DNA of 64,000 nt from Selaginella moellendorffii. Its lineage: Eukaryota; Streptophyta; Lycopodiopsida; Selaginellales; Selaginellaceae. The position numbers and the translations under genes were made by a program. This document shows, piece by piece, positions 37,610-45,699 of the stretch. The stretch is taken from contig NW_003314283.1 of the NCBI RefSeq assembly GCF_000143415.4, positions 1,047,734 to 1,111,733 of the forward strand, in the 5' to 3' direction. Numbering within the stretch: the stretch's first letter is position 1; the number at the start of each line of letters is the position of its first letter. Under the pieces are notes generated by a model. The model saw only the letters and a program-made list of their open reading frames with translations. It was not told where the DNA came from and made no database searches.

Positions 37610-37799
37610 CATGTATCTTTGCTTGATTTGAGTGGAAGAACAATTGTATGAGGTAAAATCTTCGATTCATGAACGCCTGTGACTCCTCAAGTATAGTTAA
37701 GATGTTTCCAAATTCCAATCAGGCATTAAATTGAAGCACTCAGATGCAGCTGAACTGAACTCCAGAGCAGCTCAAAAATTGTCAAAATAAAGAACCCAA

Positions 37800-37870
37800 G
37801 CATTTGCCCGGGAATCGAACCCGGGTCTGTACCGTGGCAGGGTACTATTCTACCACAAGACCAGCAGTGC
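37800..37870 (-). tRNA. tRNA-Gly (GCC), acceptor stem irregular
   Basis: 71 nt. The D-arm (GTCT...AGAA), anticodon arm GTACC CTGCCAC GGTAC with anticodon GCC, and T arm CCGGG TTCGATT CCCGG match plant tRNA-Gly exactly. The acceptor 5' strand GCACTGC should pair with GCAGTGC, but the 3' side reads GCAAATGC: one extra base and mismatches in the middle. It may be a tRNA pseudogene. Confidence 0.85.
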
Positions 37871-37966
37871 ATTTCATACTTAAGACTATACACACTTGAC
37901 CTAACACGTAATTACATTGCTGACTTGGATATCCACACGGGACAACGTGGCATGCCACGTGTCGCT

Positions 37967-38203
37967 CTAGGCGGTGCCCGAGACCCCGATATCGTCTTCC
38001 TTCTTGGCGTCCGGCTGGCCAAAGACGGGGCCTCCATGCCCGGCGGCCTCGTCCTTGTGCTGCTCGTCCGTGCCCATCTTCACAGGGATGCCATGGGCGT
38101 CTTCCTTGCTATCGACGCGCTCCTGGATCTTGGCGCCCTCCTGGCTCTCGTAGGTGGTGTCGGTGAAAGATCCCGGGGGAAGAGCTCCCTGCGCTCCAGA
38201 CAT
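37967..38203 (-). CDS. PM41-like seed maturation protein
   Basis: Predicted 78-aa hydrophilic protein, single exon: MSGAQGALPPGSFTDTTYES, then KIQERVDSKEDAHGIPV, DEAAGHGGPVFGQPDAKKED and a GVSGTA end. The MSGAQGA start, the TTYES box, the GKGGPVFG-like box and the terminal GV(S/T)GTA match a small family of plant seed-maturation (LEA-like) proteins, thought to be disordered protectants during desiccation. The naming is from memory. TATAAA lies at 38388-38383 (minus), about 180 bp upstream, and a CACGTG core lies just beyond the stop codon near 37956. Confidence 0.7.
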   Translation of the reverse strand: MSGAQGALPPGSFTDTTYESQEGAKIQERVDSKEDAHGIPVKMGTDEQHKDEAAGHGGPVFGQPDAKKEDDIGVSGTA

Positions 38204-38382
38204 CGCTACAAATCCACAAAATCACACCGATCCACACTCCAAAATCCCCTCCAGAGTGATTCTTCTTCCTCCCCTGGATCGGAAAAACAAACCCAAAAGC
38301 GTCGAGAACACGAAGAGCTTACTGATCGATCGATCGGGTCCAAGGCCTCTTCCACTCAGAGAGAGTTTATCCAGATTGGGGA

Positions 38383-38388
38383 TTTATA
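38383..38388 (-). promoter_or_regulatory. TATA box of the PM41-like gene
   Basis: Minus-strand TATAAA in GCATATAAATCCCC, about 180 bp upstream of the ATG at 38203. Confidence 0.5.
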
Positions 38389-38534
38389 TGCGAGCTCGAT
38401 CGTGTCTCGCGGTGACCAGTGTCCTCCCAGGTGTCGAGAAACCATCCACCGGCAAAGCTATATGGAGAGACTAGAAAAAGAGGGAAAAAATTCCATGGTC
38501 AATTTCCTTGCAGAAACCTTACAAAAAACTCTCT

Positions 38535-38832
38535 CTAGCCCGATCCAACGATGATGTTGTTGATCGGGATGAAGATGAGCTTGACGAAGAATCCGATGAA
38601 TCCCATCACTACGAATCCCGCCGCTGTCCTCAGCGCAACCTTGGTATACTCTGCAAGAGCCCACGAATCGATCAATCCAATCAGAGATCTAGATCTATAA
38701 ACCCTAATTCTCGCGAGAGAGAGCGAGATCTCTCTTACCTTTGCGATCCGGCTTGTGGCAGCGCTTGACGAGCCGCAGGCTGTCCTTGGCGAATTCCTTC
38801 ATCGGCCGCACGACCACATCCACAGCCTCCAT
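38535..38832 (-). CDS. SEC61 gamma subunit of the ER translocon
   Basis: Predicted 69-aa tail-anchored protein, the small clamp subunit of the SEC61 channel for co-translational import into the ER. Exons (minus): 38832-38739 and 38650-38535. Sequence features: [40 protein letters not shown], and the single membrane span [20 protein letters not shown], all conserved across eukaryotes. Length is as usual for SEC61 gamma. AACCCTAA telo-box motifs lie at 38851-38858 in the leader and at 38699-38707 in the intron, as is common in plant translation/secretion housekeeping genes. Confidence 0.95.
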
Positions 38833-38979
38833 GTCTTCCTTTTCTCTTAGAACCCTAATTCTCCCCCTGGGCCCTCAAATAGCGCCACAGTTAAAAGAAC
38901 CCGTTTAAAAGGCCGATGTTGACCATTAGCCTTTTGGTTGATTTTTGTTGACTTACCATTCTTCGTTGACTTTAGTTGG

Positions 38980-40110
38980 CTATGGATGCTGGATGTAAGC
39001 TCGGCCTAGGGCGATAGCCAATCTAGCGCTTCTTTCCATCGAGAAGCTTGGGGGAGAGGATCTAATTAAAATCGCGATTCCGTCTGGGAGAAAGGGCATG
39101 AGCCAGCTCCTCCGTCGCCCCAGCAAATCCACGCTGTAGTGATGGAGCCCCGGAGAGATCCGTGGTCGCGCTGGAACTCCATCCCGAGGCCGTAGCCGAG
39201 CCGCCCACTGTGGCTGCTGCCCGCGATCAAGCTGAGGAAGATCGATCCGTCCCAGCATCTCCCGGAAGAAGAGGATATCCTCGCCGGCATAGCGATCGCG
39301 AGGATCGCCGGAGGAGAGGACCGAGATCCACGCCACGAGATCGGCCTTTGCCGATCTTTCTCGCGCTGGCCGTGTCGCCCACCCATCACTGAGGTGAAAG
39401 CCGCGAGATCTTTCGTAGGAGATCGCACAAGAACTTCCCGTGATTGGTGGAGCTCGCCACACTGCGAGAGCCCCGCGACCATCACTGTCCACAACACTGG
39501 ATTCCTCTCGCGCATCGATCACGCGGTGGCCACCTCGCCGGATCGAAGAGCTTGCGCGACGCCTGGAAATCGCCGTGCCGGGCGTTGACGATCGTGCTGG
39601 CTATCACGTTTTGTTCCAGCGTCTTGGATCGCGAGTAGAGCTCGCAGTGATTCCTTATATCGGCCAGCATCATCGAGAGTGCACGCTAGGCTTTGTCGAG
39701 AGAATCCTCTTGCTGTTCTTGAGCTTAAGCTTGCGTGATCGCCGTCCACATCACGGATCTCGCTGGGGGGATCGATCAAACAGCTCTTTGGATCGCTGCA
39801 CGATTCCATTCCCGCAGTAGGCCCCCAGGGGCAAGGCCGATCTCGTGGCGTGGATCTCGATCCTCTCCTCCGACGATCCTCGCGATCGAGATGAGGACGG
39901 GTTTTCAGAAAAGAGCGTCTTTGCATCGTCCAGGAACTCGTTCTCGTCGGTGATAGTCGACTCTTCCTTGTGAATCTTCTCAGCCAAATGTATGGAAAGT
40001 GTGGCTGCGTAGACGGTGCTAAGTTGTTTGATAGCCTGAGGCCACCTAATGTTTTCTCGTGGAATCTTTGTCACTGGACCTTGTGTTTCGGGCTGCTAGC
40101 TTGTATGGCG
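38980..40110 (-). pseudogene. PPR (PLS-type) pseudogene, minus strand
   Basis: Minus-strand peptides in shifting frames: ELFDRSPQRD, NVIASTIVNARHGDFQASRK, then LFD, RERNPVLWTVMVAGLSQCGEL, KADLVAWISVLSSGDP, LFFREML and PGLHHYSVDLLGR. These are consecutive pieces of PLS-class PPR motifs up to the HYSxxxDLLGR end block. Frameshifts separate nearly every piece. Part of it (the ADLVAWIS..LSS block) is also present in inverted orientation at 39836-39895. Confidence 0.65.
39290..39895. repeat. Inverted repeat of about 60 bp within the PPR relics
   Basis: ATCGCGAGGATCGCCGGAGG and the following GAGAGGACCGAGATCCACG at 39290-39352 recur as the reverse complement at 39836-39895 with a few changes. Both arms encode ADLVAWIS(V/I)LSS(G/D)DP, on opposite strands. 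Confidence 0.75.
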
Positions 40111-40239
40111 GACTGAGAGCACTTGGCACCAAACCAGACCTTGCATCTGATTAGCTTAATTCCCATGTCAACAAAGTTTATGCTTTTTGCACAATTTAGA
40201 TTTGACCCATCATCAAGGGCGTGTTCGACACCTGCAAAC

Positions 40240-40830
40240 AAAAAAGTCCAGAAATCTTGCTTGCATGGGCATGTTTTGGAAGCTGGAGAGATGTTTCGGG
40301 ATGCCTGAAAGAAGTTTAGTTTCATGGGCGAGTTGATCTCAACTTACAGAAGAATGGTGATACTGAGAAGTTTGTGATTGATCTCCTTCTTGGAGTGTAA
40401 TTTCCTGTATGACACTACTTAGAGTTATGCCCATAATGGGCATTTGGAAACTTGCAAGACTGATCTAATGCCAGAAAGGAATGATATTTCATGGAATTCA
40501 CTCATCTCTGTGTTCGTTGGAAAGGATCAGGTTGAAAAGGTTTTGAGATCTAGCAGAGGAGAACTAGATATGTTCTAGAACTTCTAAGATTAACTTGAAG
40601 GAAGATGCCACAGCGGTCTAAAGTTTCGTGGAGCAGCCTCCTCTCGTTCTAACCTTTGAGTCGATGCCCAAGACCAATGTTTTCTCGTGGACTTCGTTCC
40701 TCTCCCCGCATTCCAGCGCCGAAGATCCCACACTTGCGCAGGAAATCTTCCCGGCGATCAACGAAGTTTCCGTGAATTCCATGATGAAAGCCTTCGCGAT
40801 GGCGACCGATGAGTTCCAATGAAAATCTTG
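40240..40830 (+). pseudogene. PPR (PLS-type) pseudogene fragments, plus strand
   Basis: Plus-strand peptides HVLEAGEMFRD, LMPERNDISWNSLISVFV and LTFESMPKTNVFSWTSFLSP are typical of PPR motif starts and ends (MF..MPERN..SWNSLI; F.SMP..NVFSWTS), with stops and frame changes between them. They lie just upstream of the fucosyltransferase-like gene. Confidence 0.55.
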
Positions 40831-40958
40831 GACCGCAAATGCCCGCGCTACGTGTTTTTGAAAAGGAATAGAACCAAACCTTTCACCTATCTAAAGTTTG
40901 GTAAATGGGGGAAATTTTGAGTAGGAGTATCTCCTAGTCTATTCTTCTCAACTGAGCC

Positions 40959-42719
40959 ATGGAATGGAGAATAAAGATTCGCAAAGCTCGCTCCAGGCTG
41001 CATTGGCTACTCTTGCTTGTTTTGATTGCTTACCTTTTTATTGGCCATAAACTAGAGAGAAGAATTGGCTCCAGGAAATGGTCACACCCACGAAGAAGAG
41101 TTCCAAGAAAGATAAAGGCCCTGGTGGATCTATGGAGCAAGGTTTTGGAGCGAGGTCACAACAGCACAAATCTTCCAAGAGCATTACTTCCACCTCACAT
41201 TCAAGACTGCAAAAGATGTGAAGAGCTCCACACCAAGATGGACAATCGTGGAAAGAATGGTGAATTGCCTCCTTGGAACCTATGGAAAGATCTTGTGGAT
41301 GACAATATTTCCTCAAATTCTTCTCTAGCCATACCATGGGCAAGTATATCCCTTTGGAAGTGTGAATTTGATTAACAAAGTATATGATCTAGCAGGTTCA
41401 TGGCGGTGATGACGATAATCTCCCTCTAACAAGGCTTGTCCAGCAGGATTTGTGGCTGCATCAACACCCCAAAAACTGCAGCAATGCAAGATTCCTCTTG
41501 GCCCACTGGCACAGCCAGACCGCACCTATTGGTGTTGGATCTCAGATGGTTTTTCTTTCAGCAATTCTTTCCTCAGCTGTGAGTGAGGGGAGAGTTTTTG
41601 TTACACTGCCCTTCTCTGGAGCAGATCATGAGGGATGCACTGGTTGGTTTTTTGAACTTAGAATTTCTCACTTTCAATGATATTTTTAAATCCATGTTGC
41701 AGGGTCAAATCACTTGAGGTGGTCTTGCTACTTTGCTCCAGAGGCCGCTAAGGAATGCATTCACAGAGTTTTGGAGCTTTATTCAGATGAGTCTGCTTGG
41801 AAATCAGGGATATTGAAACGCTCAGACAATGTTTTTGATCCATGGGCTGGTGTACCAAAGTTAAGTTCCATTTCTCTTTAATTCTATAAACTAAATCATA
41901 GTCAGTAGACATTGGGGAGAGCCTTGGAAGAAAATGCAACCAACAGAAGAGCTTGATGGAAATCTCATTGCAAACACCAATGAGACCAATGAACGAGTAT
42001 GGTGGAGAGCTCAGGTAACTAAACTATTGAATCTCGTTGATTATGCCAAAACACGTTAATGATCAGGCATATCGCTATCTTCTGCGCTTTCCCAGTGAAT
42101 ACTTATGCAACTTACTTAACCAAGCCAGGCATCGAGCATTCGGAGTAAATGCCGCTGAAAAGGTCATGTTGTCTATTACAAAAGATTGGCAGCTCAATTC
42201 ATCCCAGCCAGACGATGCAAAAGTGTGGGTTCCACGACCCATCGTGAGCGTGCATGTAAGGCAAGGGGATAAAAGCTACGAGATGACCCTCCATCCTTTG
42301 AAGGATTACATGAACCTCGCCAACGCTTTGCGAAGAAAGTTTCCGGAATTGCACAGCGTGTGGCTCTCCACGGAAATGCAGGTAAGAACAATCTCACTTC
42401 AAGCATTGCAATAAATCTTGATGATCTTGCCTTGATCAAGACTGTGGTTGACGAATCCGACGAGTTCACAGACTGGGAGTTCTACTTCACGGAAGTGAGG
42501 AGGCAATATGGCACAATGCACATGACCGAATATATGGAATCTCTAGGTACCAAGACAGCATTTGACAACAGCTTTATCAACTTGGTGATGGCTCTCGAGG
42601 CTGATTTCTTTGTGGGCGCTTTGGGATCAAGCTGGAGTTACGCCATCAATTGCTTGAGATTGACTGGTGGCAAACTCAAGGCTGGTTTTCTCACAGTCAA
42701 TATTAATACAGTATTATAG
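40959..42719 (+). CDS. Fucosyltransferase-like type II membrane glycosyltransferase
   Basis: Predicted 494 aa. Exons: 40959-41339, 41396-41642, 41703-41859, 41909-42014, 42067-42381 and 42441-42719, sum 1485 nt. The N-terminus has a short basic cytosolic tail and a membrane anchor (LHWLLLLVLIAYLFIGHKL), as in Golgi glycosyltransferases. The catalytic half contains WVPRPIVSVHVRQGDKSYEM, equivalent to the GDP-sugar-binding HVRRxDK motif of FUT8-like (GT23) enzymes, then HPLKDYMNLA, VWLSTEMQ, FINLVMALEADFFVGALGSS and WSYAINCLR, the second nucleotide-sugar motif. The family has sparse similarity, so donor (GDP-fucose) and acceptor are inferred. The first intron uses a GC donor (TGG|GCAAGT); with a GT donor the frame closes. 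Confidence 0.8.
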
Positions 42720-44460
42720 GTTTATGGTTTAAGGTTTGAAGTTATAAACCTTAATATCCCAAAACAGAGAATATACCACATTTTTTAAAATGTTAACTTA
42801 GAACCTTCTCCTTGCCTATACAAAGTGGGAAGTTTCCTTTTAGTGTAAAAACAACACGCTGCCAAATGTATCTTGGCCTTTAGTGCATCAGGAATTGAGA
42901 GGTGTGATAACATCTTTCCTTCCTCGAAACAACTTGAGGAGTAGAAGTTCAAAGCTCGTGAGAATCTCTGGCATTTTGTGCTTCGCTGAGTTGCAAGGAA
43001 CCTTTTGGATGGAGATTCTCAGCCAAAAGAGAGAAGAAACAATCTAGAAAAGTAGCTGTAATTGTACGATAAGCTATGATTTCAGGGTCTATAGACAATC
43101 TAAGTCTTGCATGGGTCTATTGGATCCATGTTTGTAATTGAGGGGCGAATGGATTTGATTTTGGGAATTTGAGGAGCGTTACATCGGTGGCACTAAAGAC
43201 AAGCAGCTCGTTTTTAATCGCGTTGCACCAAAATCAAGCACGGTGACATCAATCGTTTGTCTAGCGAATAGACAATTGCTGGGGTTCGTAGCTACAAAGA
43301 TGTAGTCAAACTTGTCATGTTTGTAGGCTCTCAAAGCAAAAACAAAAAAAAAAAAATAGAAAAGTCTTTTTTTTTCTCCCTTTAAAGGACAAGAAAAACG
43401 AAGGTTATACGATACAGTCAATCATCGCGGCCGCCGCATTACCACATAACTTCGCTGTGAATTTACAAAACTTTGTAAATCGTTTTCTTTAAGTAGCAGC
43501 CGCGCAGGCTTTAAATACCACACACCATCGCGGGCGGCCTCTAGCATTTTCTTCTTCTCTCTCTTTTTTCTAGTGCTTGTGGAAGCGAAGATTTCCTTGA
43601 TCTTGAGAACTTCAATCTGTTCATGCAGTCGACTTACAAGTTTCAAGCCAAGATCACATTCTAGAACTTTAAATTTTTTTTTTCTTATCTGGTCAAGGCT
43701 GGAGCAATGCTCCCACTGCACGAATGCAAATGCCAAGCACATGGGAGAGCTTTAATGTGTAGATGTTGATCTTTGATGAGCGTTTCATCTCCAGATCTTA
43801 TTAGTTCTTCCAATCGTCCTCGCTGCGAAAAAAAAAGAAGCTTGCGAAGTCTCTCTCGTTTTTTTCTTCATTACTTTCTCACCGTTGCTGGTGTGTTGAT
43901 TTCTCCCCTTTTTTTTTCGGCTGACATGTGTTGTTCATTCTTCATAAAAGGCTGCTGTTGCTGCAAGCTGAACATCGCGGCTGTGCAAATGGTGGTCTGC
44001 CAAGGAAAAAGAAAAAATAAATATCAAAATAAAATAAAACAAAGACTCAGCCAGTGATTGATTTTCCATTTTTTCTTTTTCCTTCCCTTCTTTTTCCCAG
44101 GAAAAGACCAAACCTGTGAGACCGACTCTTCATCCATCCCTCTCTTTTACCCTGTCCCCTCTTCTCTTTCTCATCTTCTCTTTCAGCTAACTCAAATCCG
44201 TCATTGCGTAGAAGGAGATAACTTCGCTCAAGTTTATGATCTCCAGACTCATCGACCTCTTCGTCTCAAAAATCGGAGATTTTTGACCGAGAGTGATAAC
44301 GAACAGCAGCACTCTCGACTCCCTCTCTCCAACTTGACAAACTCTCTCTATCGACTCAATGAAGAAATCCGGTTGAGAAGTTTTACTCACCTCGGTCGCA
44401 AGTTTCCAATCTTTGTTTTTGCGTTCTCCTTCCTCGTATTTCTTCGCGGTTGAATCGCCA
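42720..44460. other. Intergenic, no gene seen
   Basis: Downstream region of the fucosyltransferase-like gene and upstream region/leader of the Nudix gene. The minus ORFs at 43179-43421 and 43422-43742 are short and lack family signal. T-rich stretches from 43860 onward suggest leader sequence. Confidence 0.5.
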
Positions 44461-45477
44461 ATGGAGGGAATCACCGACGAGCCACAGCGGCAGAGATTTG
44501 AGCAGGGCTACAGGCTCGTCGCTGGGTGAGAAGCATTGAATTTGAGCTCCTGGAATTTCAGTTCGTAAACGAAATCTCCTCTTTTTTTTTTCTGTCTAGC
44601 TGCATACCATATCGGCTCAAGAAAGGAGGCTCCACTCCCCACGCTGTTGTTGACAATGTCCGAATTCTCATGATCAGTTCGCTCAATGGCCATGGCCTCG
44701 TCTTTCCAAAGGTACGCGACTGTTTCTTTCTCGTCTGGTTCCTCACCGCGTTTCATTGTCTCTCGTTCGTCTCTCTTTCGTCTCTCTTTCGCGTCTTCTT
44801 CCAGGGAGGCTGGGAGTTTGATGAGACTGTCGAGGACGCAGCATGCCGAGAGGCTGCCGAAGAAGCCGGCGTTCGAGGCCAGATCAAGGTTCTCATAGTA
44901 GTACACGATGTTCTTGAAGTTTCTCACTCGATTCTTGTCTAAAATCTCCCAGGAAGAGCTCGGTCACTGGATCTTTGCGAGCAAACGCCACGACATGGTG
45001 TGCACCAAAGGCAACTGCAAGGCATACATGTTTGCATTAGAAGTGACTCAAGAGCTCGAGACCTGGCCCGAGCAGGAGGCTCGACGTCGTCAATGGGTAA
45101 ATGCCTGGAGAGAAGAGGAGGAATTTGGAATGAACTCAAACTTAGCTCTCTCTCTCTCGTTCTCTTTCAGTTCACAATTGCCACCGCCATTGAGAAAGTC
45201 CGTCACGCTTGGATGCGCGAAGCTCTGGAGAAGTGCCGGGAGTATTTGCAACAGCAAATCCGCGATCAACTGCAACCGACCCCGTGCGTGAGAGCGATAA
45301 ATCCTTTCTAGAAAAACATAGCTCGCACTTACCGGTCGGATGCTAACAGTGGTTTTTACTTCCAGGACAGAACGGGACGCCTCTAACAAGTGTAACATAA
45401 TGGAGCGTCTCAAGCAGGCAGGACACCCAGATCCTATGCTGGATCTTGTGGAAGTTGTAGCATGCATTGTCAACTAA
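44461..45477 (+). CDS. Nudix hydrolase (diphosphoinositol-phosphate type)
   Basis: Predicted 209 aa. Six exons: 44461-44525, 44600-44711, 44805-44888, 44953-45096, 45171-45283 and 45366-45477. The Nudix box is complete: GGWEFDETVEDAA followed by CREAAEEAGVRG, with the glutamates that bind Mg2+. Upstream are the substrate strand VAGCIPYRLKKGG and VRILMISSLNGHGLVFPK; downstream are KRHDMVCTKGNCKAYMFALE and WPEQEARRRQWFTIATAIEK. This layout is that of the plant NUDT12/13-like group related to diphosphoinositol polyphosphate phosphohydrolases; substrates may include inositol pyrophosphates, diadenosine polyphosphates or NUDP. There is no strong targeting signal. The gene converges on the PPR gene (about 220 bp between stops). 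Confidence 0.9.
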
Positions 45478-45699
45478 CGAACGTTTGAGAAGAAGAAGGT
45501 CACCCCCTTCCCCCCTTTTTTTTCTCCAAGATGGATCGATAAACTCAAGACAATAAGATGGATCACAGGCATGCAAGCAATGGAAGTCGTCCTGAGTCAA
45601 ACGAGAAAAAAACAAGAGTCATCAAAAGTCTGGTCTGAAAAGCTGTGAATCTATGTACTTACTTGTCGCGGAAGTTGCAAAGGGGTGCTGACAGCTACC

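Noticed and set aside
43422-43742. 106-codon minus ORF rich in Lys
   Set aside because: No domain, no promoter features, in a leader-like T-rich area of the Nudix gene.
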